Source of the DNA: Flexivirga caeni
GTDB lineage: Bacteria; Actinomycetota; Actinomycetes; Actinomycetales; Dermatophilaceae
Assembly: GCF_003724155.1 (NCBI RefSeq)
Contig: NZ_RJJQ01000015.1
Location: forward strand, 62,001-126,000
Reading direction: 5' to 3'
Length of the DNA stretch: 64,000 nucleotides
Position numbers and translations under genes: made by a program. Every line of letters begins with the position of its first letter. The stretch's first letter is position 1. Below are positions 57,029-64,000 of the stretch, in pieces. The notes beneath the pieces were generated by a model. It worked only from the letters and a program-made list of their open reading frames with translations. It was not told the origin of the DNA and did not search any database.

Positions 57029-57487
57029 TTACAAAAGCTTGGTGATGTCGGCCACCGCCTGATCTGTGGGTACATGCTCCCAGATTCGAAGTACGGTCCA
57101 CCCATCGCTAGTGAGTGCTGTCACCTGGTCTTCATCTCTCTCAATGTTGCGCCTCAGTTTCGGCCCCCAGTACGCGGTGTTCCTTCGCGGTGAGCCACCA
57201 TGCTCCGGGCAGCCATGCCAGAAGCAGCCATCAACAAAGACGGCCACGCGCTGCTTGGTGAACACGATGTCGGGCCGCGCTCGGACGCCGCTCTCCGTCC
57301 GGATCAGCAGATCTTTGCGAAACCGATACCCAGCGCGGTGGAGTGCTGACCGCAGCGCCAACTCAGGCTTGGTACCGGTGCGACGGATGGCGCGCATGTT
57401 ACGACGGCGACCCTCGGAGGTAGGGTCAATCCCGTGCGCTGGGCGTGCCGCATCCACATCCCGTGGGTGCTCCCCTGTATCGTCCAC
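57029..57487 (-). CDS. vsr: Very short patch repair endonuclease
   Basis: A protein of about 152 residues (GTG 57487; the frame is open to 57568). The Vsr signature is present: NMRAIRRTGTKPELALRSAL, RPDIVFTKQRVAVFVDGCFW (active Asp and Phe region), HGCPEHG and WEHVP. Vsr nicks T-G mismatches that arise from deaminated 5-methylcytosine, and typically accompanies a C5 methylase. It diverges from the C5-methylase gene across a region with two GTTCGAACA repeats. Confidence 0.93.
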   Translation of the reverse strand: MDDTGEHPRDVDAARPAHGIDPTSEGRRRNMRAIRRTGTKPELALRSALHRAGYRFRKDLLIRTESGVRARPDIVFTKQRVAVFVDGCFWHGCPEHGGSPRRNTAYWGPKLRRNIERDEDQVTALTSDGWTVLRIWEHVPTDQAVADITKLL

Positions 57488-57521
57488 AGCGTGGCCATGT
57501 CCTCTCGCCGTCCCGACACGC

Positions 57522-57556
57522 GTTCGAACATGATCACTCTGACAAGTGTTCGAACA
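57522..57556. promoter_or_regulatory. Repeated TGTTCGAACA between vsr and methylase
   Basis: GTTCGAACA at 57522-57530 and the perfect palindrome TGTTCGAACA at 57547-57556 are 25 bases apart in the divergent region. They could bind a regulator, or the methylase itself, to balance restriction and methylation. Confidence 0.5.
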
Positions 57557-57595
57557 AGTGGTGCTCATGACGAGTCACCAGAGTCGGAGGTCAGT

Positions 57596-58591
57596 ATGCC
57601 TGAGATGACGTGCCTGGAGATCTGTGCGGGGGCCGGTGGACAATCGATTGGGCTGGAAGCAGCCAACTTTCGCCACCTCGCTGCGCTGGAGATCGATCCA
57701 GATGCCTGCGAGACCCTCCGCCTGAACCGACCAGACTGGAAGGTACTCGAGGAGGACGTCCACGACCTCGACGGCACCGAGTTCGAAGGCGTGACGCTGC
57801 TCGCAGGCGGCGTGCCATGCCCGCCGTTCTCGATCGCCGGCAAGCAGCTCGGCTCCGACGACGAACGCGATCTGTTCCCGCAGGCGCTCCGCCTCGCCGA
57901 AGAGTGCCAGCCTGAAGCCGTCATGCTCGAGAACGTTCGCGGGCTTGCCTCGGCGAAGTTCGATGACTACCGGCAGCAGATCCTCGATCGGCTCGCTGAG
58001 CTGGGTTACGAAGCTGATTGGAAGCTCCTGAACGCCAGCGACTTCGGCGTGCCGCAGCTCCGTCCGCGCTTCATCCTGGTCGCACTGCGTCCGGAAGCGT
58101 TCGCTCACTTCGTCTGGCCGACGAAGAAGAATGAGCCGCCTACCGTCGGGCAGAAGCTCGGGAAGCTCATGGCAGCGAACGGCTGGAAGGGCGCCAAGGC
58201 GTGGGCGAAGCGTGCCAACGGCATCGGGCCGACACTCGTCGGCGGATCACGCAAGCACGGTGGTCCCGACCTCGGACCAACGCGCGCACGCGAAGGCTGG
58301 CTCCGGCTCGGTGTCGACGGCAAGGGTCTGGCTGACGCTGCGCCGTCAGCCGACATCCCTGAGACCTGCACGCCGCGGCTGACGGTGCAGATGGCTGCAA
58401 TCGTCCAGGGCTTTCCACCGGAGTGGAAGTTCTCCGGGCGTAAGACCGCTAGCTATCGGCAGGTGGGAAACGCCTTTCCACCTCCGGTCGCCGAGGCCGT
58501 CGGAGGTGCGATCAGAGAAGCGATCGTCGCAGCACGCGCCGCGGCTGATGCCGAGACGCCGGTGCGGTCAGTCCTCGAGAGTGCTGGCTGA
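57596..58591 (+). CDS. C5-cytosine DNA methyltransferase (NaeI-like)
   Basis: A 331-residue m5C methylase. Motif I is LEICAGAGGQS, motif IV with the catalytic Cys is GGVPCPPFSIAGKQ (about residue 77), motif VI is MLENVRG, motif VIII is PQLRPRFILV, and motifs IX-X end in YRQVGNAFPPPVAEAVG. ATG 57596 is the best start. Next to a NaeI-type endonuclease gene it probably protects GCCGGC sites, though the target-recognition region has not been compared. Confidence 0.92.
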   Translation: MPEMTCLEICAGAGGQSIGLEAANFRHLAALEIDPDACETLRLNRPDWKVLEEDVHDLDGTEFEGVTLLAGGVPCPPFSIAGKQLGSDDERDLFPQALRLAEECQPEAVMLENVRGLASAKFDDYRQQILDRLAELGYEADWKLLNASDFGVPQLRPRFILVALRPEAFAHFVWPTKKNEPPTVGQKLGKLMAANGWKGAKAWAKRANGIGPTLVGGSRKHGGPDLGPTRAREGWLRLGVDGKGLADAAPSADIPETCTPRLTVQMAAIVQGFPPEWKFSGRKTASYRQVGNAFPPPVAEAVGGAIREAIVAARAAADAETPVRSVLESAG

Positions 58592-59401
58592 CCGAGCCCG
58601 GCGGCGCCGTGCTTCTTCGGCCCGGATCGCTGTAGGAATGTTCTCCGGCAGTTCCGTCACGACCGTTGCTCGATAATATGCCCGCACTCGAGCGCCCTCG
58701 TTGTAGCGATTCTGGTGTTCGATCTTCCAGCCGAAGAAGCGGAGGTCGCGCAGACGACGCTGCCAGTCTTCCTGATACTCCTTGGCACTTGCCACGATGC
58801 CGATGAGGTCGCCGCGCACCCATTCGCCCTTGAACGCGGCCAACAACGCACCGATCCGCCGCTGCGGTTCGTCATAGCTGATCGCCTTACGAATCTCTTC
58901 GGCATGCGCTTCGAAGCTATGGAAGTAGTCGCGCTTGCCGGCATTGCAGTCTTCGCAGAGCGGCTGGAGGTTGTCGACGTCGTTCGAGCCGCCCCATGAT
59001 TGCGGGATGCGGTGGTCGACCACCAAAGTCACGTGGTGCTCGAGAGGTGTCTTGCCGCACATGGCGCAGCGCTGCGGCGCCAGCACCTCGGCACGCCGAC
59101 GCAGGCTAATCGGGGCGCCATCCGCAGCAGGATGCTTGGCCCAACCGCGCAGGATGTAACGATGCTCGCCGTCAATGCGCTCGGCCGCAACATCAAAGTA
59201 GCGACGAAGCTCGCGGACTCGGCGGTCGGTCTGCGACTGATCTTCACCAAGTGCCTGCGCCGCAAAGAGGCGCAACTCCACCATGGTCGGCGGATTACTC
59301 CGTCGGCGATAGAGCAACCCATACAGCAGGCGTTGTGAGGTCGAGCCGACGAGTGCGGCCAGCTCTTCGCTGTCAGGTTCGGGTAACGGACGAGACTCCA
59401 C
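58568..59401 (-). CDS. HNH endonuclease of the R-M locus
   Basis: A protein of about 277 residues (GTG 59401; ATG 59494 is possible but overlaps the NaeI gene). A central HNH domain has two Cys pairs (CAMCGKT, CEDC) around LVVDHRIPQSWGGSNDVDNL and CNAGKRDY. An N-terminal winged-helix-like part (RRVRELRRYFDVAAERI) may contact DNA. It lies between the methylase and the NaeI-like endonuclease, so it belongs to the same defence island. It may be a second nuclease or a modification-dependent enzyme. Confidence 0.85.
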   Translation of the reverse strand: MESRPLPEPDSEELAALVGSTSQRLLYGLLYRRRSNPPTMVELRLFAAQALGEDQSQTDRRVRELRRYFDVAAERIDGEHRYILRGWAKHPAADGAPISLRRRAEVLAPQRCAMCGKTPLEHHVTLVVDHRIPQSWGGSNDVDNLQPLCEDCNAGKRDYFHSFEAHAEEIRKAISYDEPQRRIGALLAAFKGEWVRGDLIGIVASAKEYQEDWQRRLRDLRFFGWKIEHQNRYNEGARVRAYYRATVVTELPENIPTAIRAEEARRRRARSASTLED

Positions 59402-59426
59402 AAGCTCGGACGCTAGCCGGCAGCCA

Positions 59427-60356
59427 CTACGAGATCGGCTTCTGACGCCTGGTATCTGGCAGCAGAGGTGCTGGCACTGTGATGGGCTCGTCATCGCGGG
59501 CTAGGCGCCAGTACTTGCCATCAAGCTCGACAACATTGGAGTCTCCCGGGTCAGCCGGAACGATCCGGAGACTGACAACCTCGCCTGGCGCTGGCACTGC
59601 CGCCCCAAGGCTACGGGCGAGTTCACGATGCACTTCGTAGTCGCCCCCTGGAATCACGTATCCCTCGACCGCGAGCGCGCTACGAGAACCTCCATTACTA
59701 CGGACACGCTTCATGTAATCGTCTTGCTGAGCAACCGTGGCGATGGTGTTGCGACCAATTCTGCGGTTGGTTGCCAGTCGCAGAAGCTCGTTGAGGCGCG
59801 CCTGGCCACTCCGTGGTGCGAAGATCCGGTCGATGGTGTCCCGCGGCAGCGCCAGCAGGACGTTCGGCGGAAGCGCTGCATCGCGCGCCAGCCACCGGAT
59901 TGCCTGGCGACCAGCAGGGTTCAGTTGCGTTTTGTTGTCGCGGTTCCGGCTGCTCCGCAGGTGATCCTCAGAGGCACGCACCATGCCAAGACTCCAGGTG
60001 CCTGCCGCGTCGTCGGCCGTGCCGACGAGCAGCAGTTCGCCGAACGCTTCAGGCGGAATCATCCAGCCGCCGTCCTTCTGCGAGTACTTGCAGTCGATGT
60101 CGAAGCCGACGATCCGGTAGTCGAGCAGGACGCCATCGTCGATGACGTCTCTGAACTCCCGGCGCAGGTTGATCTCCAGCAGCGTGCCGAAGTGCGTCTT
60201 CTCCGTCTTGTATAGCTGATCCCAGCGATACCGGCCGGTGTGCTGGCCGTCGTAGAGCTGGTCGAACGTCTCGCGCACCACGGCGGCAGCGCGATCGTTG
60301 GTGGGATCCGCTTGTCGCCAGCGAGCGAGGACGTGCTGCAACGCGGTATCTGGCAT
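59427..60356 (-). CDS. NaeI-type type II restriction endonuclease
   Basis: A protein of about 309 residues (ATG 60356; GTG 60377 and ATG 60440 are alternatives). The nuclease part has LLEINLRREF, LLDYRIVGFDIDCKYSQKDG (Glu, Asp, and the DxK core). The second, DNA-binding CAP-like domain includes NRRIGRNTIATVAQQDDYMK and RSNGGSRSALAVEGYVI. NaeI needs two GCCGGC sites and cuts one (type IIE). The LYDG in FDQLYDGQHTGRY keeps Leu where a Lys mutation turns NaeI into a topoisomerase, so a normal endonuclease is expected. Confidence 0.9.
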   Translation of the reverse strand: MPDTALQHVLARWRQADPTNDRAAAVVRETFDQLYDGQHTGRYRWDQLYKTEKTHFGTLLEINLRREFRDVIDDGVLLDYRIVGFDIDCKYSQKDGGWMIPPEAFGELLLVGTADDAAGTWSLGMVRASEDHLRSSRNRDNKTQLNPAGRQAIRWLARDAALPPNVLLALPRDTIDRIFAPRSGQARLNELLRLATNRRIGRNTIATVAQQDDYMKRVRSNGGSRSALAVEGYVIPGGDYEVHRELARSLGAAVPAPGEVVSLRIVPADPGDSNVVELDGKYWRLARDDEPITVPAPLLPDTRRQKPIS

Positions 60357-60548
60357 CTGATGGCTGTTGTCGGACACGGGAATGAAGGGTATCCGCTCGC
60401 TGTTCCTCAGCATCATCAGATGCAGGCCTGATACATCCACCAGACGGATGCGTCCGTCGGTCGTCGCTACACAACACGAAGAGGGCGTCGCAGCGACACA
60501 CCTCCGCCGCGGTTTCGAAAGCTACATCCTGATATGCAAGAGTGGCTT

Positions 60549-61574
60549 ATGGTTGCTCATCGGATCCCCTTGCCAGCCGACGCCTACGTCCCAATTCTGA
60601 AGGGCAAGCGCGCAGAACTCGACGCGGTCTCTGGGACTCCAGCAGACAAACTCGTACCTCTCCTGGAATTCCTCGATCCGGCAAGTGTGGCGGCGCAGCT
60701 CACACGAGCGTGGAAGCATCCGGACGACGTCGTGTGGATACAGGCCCTCAACGCTGATGGGGCCGACGACGCGGCGTTTGCAACAGCACTGACCGACATG
60801 TTCAACTCGTTGCGCTCTGACTTTCGGGCCGTTCCCGTCTTGACCAGCACCGAAGAACCCGCCACGTTGGCGGCTTTTTCTCGGATCGCTGCGACGGACA
60901 GTCGAGGCGTAGTCCTTCGCATCGATGTCGAAGAGCTAATCGACGAGAGCATTGATAGCACCGCGGACATCACAGCCACACTCTCCGCGGTAGGTATGCC
61001 CGAGTCTGAAGTGGATCTGGTACTGGACGCTGGTCTACTGACCGGCTCAGCGACGATACAGTCAGCCGTCGCTCTCCAGGCAATCAACGAGCTACCACAT
61101 ACGAACTGGCGAACAATCGTAGTAGCGTTCTCAGCGTTTCCGGAGGCTATTGGCAACGTTGTCCCAAAGAACACCGTCGTAGCTATCCCGCGTATCGACG
61201 CAGCAGCATTTACCGCTGTTCGACGGGCGGCAAAGCTTCCATTGGTCTACGGCGACTACGCGATCGGAGTACCAACCTACAGCGACGTCGCCTTCACGCC
61301 GATCCCAAACATACGGTACGCCTCCGACGCAGAGTGGTATATCCATCGGGGCCGCGAGCGTGCCAATCCTTCCCCGCAGTATCGGGCGCTGGCACGTGCC
61401 CTTGTGGCTGCACCTTACTACTCAGGCGCTGCTTTCAGCCCGGGTGATCAGCAGATCAACGACGTTGCGACAGAAACCTCCGGGCCAGGAAACGCGACGA
61501 CACACCTGCGCGCGGGCATGTCCCGTCACCTTCACCTGGTTCTTTCGCGACTCGCCAGCCTTGGCGTTCCGTGA
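60549..61574 (+). CDS. Beta-family protein (PF14350-like)
   Basis: A protein of about 341 residues (ATG 60549; ATG 60534 in frame). It begins with AYVPILKGKRAELDAVSG, the hallmark of the beta protein family named after a T4 protein, and has VLRIDVEELIDE and the C-terminal region SDAEWYIHRGRE. The family's function is unknown, but members are often beside sce7726-family genes in defence islands. Its last 119 bases overlap the 3' end of the sce7726-like gene on the other strand. Confidence 0.82.
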   Translation: MVAHRIPLPADAYVPILKGKRAELDAVSGTPADKLVPLLEFLDPASVAAQLTRAWKHPDDVVWIQALNADGADDAAFATALTDMFNSLRSDFRAVPVLTSTEEPATLAAFSRIAATDSRGVVLRIDVEELIDESIDSTADITATLSAVGMPESEVDLVLDAGLLTGSATIQSAVALQAINELPHTNWRTIVVAFSAFPEAIGNVVPKNTVVAIPRIDAAAFTAVRRAAKLPLVYGDYAIGVPTYSDVAFTPIPNIRYASDAEWYIHRGRERANPSPQYRALARALVAAPYYSGAAFSPGDQQINDVATETSGPGNATTHLRAGMSRHLHLVLSRLASLGVP

Positions 61575-62109
61575 GAGCGGTCGTTACGATCGACCTCAAC
61601 TGATCTCGCTCAGTAACATCAGCTAGGTGTTTCGCAAGCTCGTTTCGCGTGAGGCCACGATAGCCGCCTGCTTGTCCGAGAGCGTCGAGAGCATGCAAAA
61701 GCTCGTCCCGCCATAAAAGAAGGGCCAGCGCAACAGTGTCAACAGAACGTCGCTGGTTTGCTTGTCGCACTTGTTGATAGGAGAGCCCATCATCGGGCGT
61801 CCGATCAACAACAGCCAGACCCCATCCGCGCTTCAGAATTTGTCGCGCCTTGGACAAGTGTCGCGTCGTCACTACCAATACGCAGAAATCGAATACGTCA
61901 CCAAATACGTCCATCTGGCGAGGTAGCCTCGTGAGCGTGTCTCGATCGCTCTTCAATTCATAGCCAACGAGGTGGTCACCGATTACCGCAATATCAATGC
62001 GCCCACGCTCACCAATGACGAACTCATCGACAACGAGCCTCGAAGCGTCGTCACAAGCAACTGTGTCATGGACAACCGACCGGATCTCATCCTCGGTCAC
62101 CGCGATCAT
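61456..62109 (-). CDS. sce7726-family protein
   Basis: A protein of about 217 residues (ATG 62109; ATG 62154 is in frame). The N-terminus has RLVVDEFVIGERGRIDIAVI and ELKSDRDTLTRLPRQMDVFG, which looks like a PD-(D/E)xK nuclease core (D, then ExK), followed by FCVLVVTTRHLSKA. A C-terminal region with NELAKHL may be a winged helix. The family is a known neighbour of beta-type proteins; both are suspected anti-phage or modification-dependent factors. Confidence 0.8.
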   Translation of the reverse strand: MIAVTEDEIRSVVHDTVACDDASRLVVDEFVIGERGRIDIAVIGDHLVGYELKSDRDTLTRLPRQMDVFGDVFDFCVLVVTTRHLSKARQILKRGWGLAVVDRTPDDGLSYQQVRQANQRRSVDTVALALLLWRDELLHALDALGQAGGYRGLTRNELAKHLADVTERDQLRSIVTTALTERQGWRVAKEPGEGDGTCPRAGVSSRFLARRFLSQRR

Positions 62110-62179
62110 GAGGATGATGCTAGTCGGAGAGCACTCGGCGCGATGCATTGACATCCTGTGGTCGTCGCTGCGGCAGCGC

Positions 62180-62443
62180 TCACCGATACCGCACTCCCCA
62201 CGGCCGGACCTCGATCCCGCGCTGGCGCAGAATTCGCAGCACGGTCGACTTGGCGAAGCCAAGCTCTTCCGCCACGGTCCGAGCATCCTCGCCCGACGTG
62301 TAGCGGCGAACGATCTCATCCTTGTCTGCCTCACGTAGGCGACGTCGGCCACGAGTGTCCGCGACCGGACGCGGAAGAGGTGCCCTGACCGGCGTCGATG
62401 CCAAATCCTCGCGGTTGATGTTCAGACCAGAGAGGGCGACCAT
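62180..62443 (-). CDS. Small HTH protein, copy 1
   Basis: An 87-residue protein. The C-terminal 45 residues (EADKDEIVRRYTSGEDARTV then AEELGFAKSTVLRILRQRGI) match the Hin/resolvase-type helix-turn-helix. There is no recombinase domain. The N-terminus is Pro/Arg-rich. It is nearly identical to copy 2 at 63452. The start codon lies at a Fur/Zur-like palindrome. Confidence 0.75.
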   Translation of the reverse strand: MVALSGLNINREDLASTPVRAPLPRPVADTRGRRRLREADKDEIVRRYTSGEDARTVAEELGFAKSTVLRILRQRGIEVRPWGVRYR

Positions 62444-62457
62444 AATGATTATCATTA
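62443..62457. promoter_or_regulatory. Fur/Zur-like palindrome, copy 1
   Basis: TAATGATTATCATTA is a perfect 15-base palindrome (7-1-7) like the core of Fur-family operators. In such GC-rich DNA it stands out. It overlaps the start codon of the small HTH gene and is repeated in copy 2 (63715-63729). A metal-regulated role would fit the zinc-dependent VanX-like enzyme, but is only inferred. Confidence 0.6.
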
Positions 62458-62462
62458 CCATA

Positions 62463-62490
62463 AATCGCCTCTGTAACGGAGGCGATTTTG
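62463..62490 (+). terminator. Intrinsic terminator in block, copy 1
   Basis: AATCGCCTC and GAGGCGATT form a 9-bp stem with loop TGTAACG, followed by TTTTGTG. It could end plus-strand transcription from the left, or attenuate a transcript begun at the palindrome. It is conserved in copy 2. Confidence 0.75.
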
Positions 62491-62645
62491 TGTCCGATCA
62501 GTACTGATTCCGCGCACTCGTGCGTCAGTGGTGTGACTCCATCACCTCTGTAAGCGTCGGTTCAAACCCGTTCACTTGGGTTCATCGGTACATAGTTTTC
62601 CCGAGTCTGCTTCTTGAGGTCGGATGTACCGATGAAGTGAAATAC
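62490..62645. other. Structured non-coding segment, copy 1
   Basis: No gene is visible. Conserved hairpins include CGCAC/GTGCG (62513-62524), GGTGtGA/TCACC and AACCC/GGGTT, plus the inverted arms TTCATCGGTACAT (62581-62593) and ATGTACCGATGAA (62624-62636) with 30 bases between. Copy 2 keeps the arms while the loop varies. It lies between the HTH gene and the vanX-like gene and could be an RNA leader, an operator or a recombination site. Confidence 0.6.
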
Positions 62646-62665
62646 ACCACCTGCTCCAATGCATA

Positions 62666-62696
62666 TACCATGTATGAGTCCGTTTCATACGTGGTA
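62666..62696. promoter_or_regulatory. Inverted repeat before vanX-like gene
   Basis: TACCAtGTATGA and TCATACgTGGTA form a dyad with a 7-base centre, 11 bases before the ATG. Absent from copy 2. A probable operator for the dipeptidase gene. Confidence 0.55.
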
Positions 62697-62706
62697 CAGT
62701 AATAAT

Positions 62707-63420
62707 ATGGATATTGCCGATAGAATTGAGCGATCTAAAAGCACAGAGCGTATTGATTACACGAAAATCGGCTTTGATGGGCGCGGCGACCCACTCGTGA
62801 AAGTAGAGTCGTCTGACAAGATTATGGTTAGTCCGGTATGGATGCTAGAAGATGATTTTGAAGGCAGCATGTACGCCGATTACATTGCAGAACATCCGGC
62901 GTACGACGACATCTATGTACGGTCTCAATTGTTGCAAAGAATCGAGCGGGCTGCGGAGTCGCTCGATGACAAATATAAGCTCGTTGTGAGAGCTGGCCAC
63001 AGACCGTTAGCGATTCAGCGTCGCCTGCTACGAGAATGCGCGCAAGATTACAAGGATGATCATCCAGACGCTACCGACCAGGAAGCGCTCAAACACGCGC
63101 GTACCTTCGTGAGTGATCCGGACATCTCGCAACCACCGCATTGCTGCGGTGCGGCGATCGATGTCGAACTGTTTGACATCGACAGCAACAAGCTGGTTGA
63201 TTTCGGCAGCGCTATGAATGTTGATGACGAGATTTCATACTTGCATTATGACCAAATTAGCCCTGAGCAAAAGGCTAATAGGATGCTGCTTCTCTCAACG
63301 ATGTTGGAGCAGAAGCTCGCAAGTGTTGCATTCGAATGGTGGCACTTTTCCTATGGCGATCAGACTTGGGCGTGGTTCTATGGAGAACCTTGTAGCTTTT
63401 ACAGTCCGGTCGATATCTAG
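62707..63420 (+). CDS. VanX-like D-Ala-D-Ala dipeptidase
   Basis: A 237-residue M15D-type zinc dipeptidase. The catalytic Arg is in VVRAGHRPLAIQ; zinc ligands are His and Asp in PPHCCGAAIDVELFD and the Glu/His pair in FEWWHFSYGDQTWAW. VanX removes D-Ala-D-Ala and so supports glycopeptide resistance when vanH and vanA are present; neither is in the window. No signal peptide. The gene is much poorer in GC than its surroundings and is flanked by direct repeats, so it is recent cargo. ATG 62707 lacks a Shine-Dalgarno sequence. Confidence 0.88.
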   Translation: MDIADRIERSKSTERIDYTKIGFDGRGDPLVKVESSDKIMVSPVWMLEDDFEGSMYADYIAEHPAYDDIYVRSQLLQRIERAAESLDDKYKLVVRAGHRPLAIQRRLLRECAQDYKDDHPDATDQEALKHARTFVSDPDISQPPHCCGAAIDVELFDIDSNKLVDFGSAMNVDDEISYLHYDQISPEQKANRMLLLSTMLEQKLASVAFEWWHFSYGDQTWAWFYGEPCSFYSPVDI

Positions 63421-63451
63421 CGAGGTCACACAAGCACGAGAAGACTATGGC

Positions 63452-63715
63452 CTAGCGATAGCGCACTCCCCACGGTCGGACCTCGACGCCACGTTGGCGC
63501 AGGATCCGCAGAACCGTGGACTTCGCGAAGCCGAGCTCTTCAGCCACGGTCCGAGCATCCTCGCCCGACGTGTAGCGGTGCACGATCTCATCCTTGTCCG
63601 CCTCACGCAGGCGACGCCGGCCACGGGTGTCCGCGACCGGACGCGGAAGTGGCGCTCTGACCGGCGTCGATGCCAAATCCTCGGGGTTGATGTTCAGACC
63701 AGAGAGGGCGACCAT
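63452..63715 (-). CDS. Small HTH protein, copy 2
   Basis: An 87-residue protein that differs from copy 1 at only a few positions (for example NPED for NRED, VHRY for VRRY, RGVEV for RGIEV). Most base changes between copies are silent, which suggests both genes are under selection for protein function. Confidence 0.75.
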   Translation of the reverse strand: MVALSGLNINPEDLASTPVRAPLPRPVADTRGRRRLREADKDEIVHRYTSGEDARTVAEELGFAKSTVLRILRQRGVEVRPWGVRYR

Positions 63716-63729
63716 AATGATTATCATTA
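63715..63729. promoter_or_regulatory. Fur/Zur-like palindrome, copy 2
   Basis: Same 15-base palindrome as at 62443-62457, at the start codon of the second HTH gene. Confidence 0.6.
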
Positions 63730-63912
63730 CCATAAATCGCCTCTGTAACGGAGGCGATTTTGTGTCCGATCGGTACATGATTCCGCGCACTCGTGCGTCA
63801 GTGGTGTGATGCCATCACCTCTGTAAGCGTCGGTTCAAACCCATTCACTTGGTTTCATCGGTACATGGTTTTCCACAGGCGGCTTCTTGAGGTGGGATGT
63901 ACCGATGACATG

Positions 63913-64000
63913 ACATCCTGCTTATGGTTATACAATCAAATTATGTATTGTCAATTGGCTTGTGACGCTCTATATTGATAGCAGAGACACGTTTAAAAGG
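63913..64000. other. AT-rich right edge without a visible gene
   Basis: After the second block the sequence turns AT-rich (TTATACAATCAAATTATGTATTG), as upstream of the vanX-like gene, but no long frame begins before the window ends. Another cargo gene may start just beyond. Confidence 0.5.

Larger units (their letters stand above)
62180..62640. repeat. Duplicated block, copy 1
   Basis: About 460 bases, comprising the small HTH gene and roughly 200 bases of non-coding DNA, are repeated at 63452-63912 with about 90 percent identity by eye. The spacing is 1272-1273 bases. The two copies are in direct orientation and flank the vanX-like gene. Recombination between them would delete it. Confidence 0.9.
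63452..63912. repeat. Duplicated block, copy 2
   Basis: Second copy of the HTH gene plus structured segment, 1272 bases after copy 1. It contains the palindrome TAATGATTATCATTA (63715-63729), the terminator hairpin and the arms TTCATCGGTACAT (63854-63866) and ATGTACCGATGA (63897-63908). Confidence 0.9.

Overview
The window comes from a high-GC actinomycete. Evidence: strong codon bias toward G/C, many GTG starts, ATGA/GTGA-overlapped operons, an LCP cell-wall protein, a MecA-N-type penicillin-binding protein and a fused ECF B12 transporter. The gene set and the many TATGCC/GGCATAC words recall Micrococcales such as Dermacoccaceae or Intrasporangiaceae; that placement is only an inference.

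Chromosomal part, 1 to about 44020. The tail of a cold-shock gene is followed by a class B PBP and an LCP protein, then tRNA-Ser(GCT). Positions 4189-11815 form a copper block: CopD/CtaG membrane protein, Cu+ P-type ATPase, M56 peptidase, BlaI/CopY repressor, PepSY membrane protein and a Met-rich DUF5134-like protein. Three near-identical palindromes (4189, 9638, 11799) tie these units into one probable regulon. After a decayed CrtI-like pseudogene come a double-HTH-like protein, GtrA, a two-component pair, a GT2 glycosyltransferase, an ECF sigma factor with a membrane partner, and a small kinase. A cobalamin riboswitch (about 20325-20475) precedes a B12 ECF operon (anchored Ser-rich protein, EcfT, fused EcfAA, S component). 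Then follow an aldo/keto reductase, a serine hydrolase, a ClpN-domain protein, trehalose-type phosphorylase with beta-phosphoglucomutase, fumarase, a CaCA exchanger, a duplicated HAD phosphatase, a VanY-like peptidase with a glutamine amidotransferase, a NarL-type two-component pair, a CBS protein with an ArsB/NhaD-type permease, and a GNAT enzyme.

Mobile part, about 44020 to the right edge. tRNA-Pro(CGG) marks the left end of an integrated element. A serine recombinase, an ImmA peptidase and an XRE repressor form the control module. A compact transfer/anti-restriction operon follows (RHH, ArdA, MT-A70 methylase, replication-relaxation protein, TraG-like ATPase, five small proteins). Three copies of GTCCG-N6-CGGAC lie at the repressor gene and in the transfer promoter; one fills the -35/-10 spacer. 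Cargo consists of a low-GC cluster (wHTH-like, TauD-like, TPR-membrane, PP2C, NUDIX), a NaeI-type restriction-modification set (Vsr, C5-methylase, HNH, NaeI), a convergent beta-family/sce7726 pair, and a VanX-like dipeptidase gene between two copies of a roughly 460-bp block with a small HTH gene and a structured non-coding segment. The right end of the element is outside the window.

The strongest candidates for something undescribed are the duplicated HTH/structured-DNA block around the orphan vanX-like gene, the TauD-TPR-PP2C-NUDIX cluster, and the overlapping beta/sce7726 pair. All functions are read from sequence motifs by eye; no database search was run.
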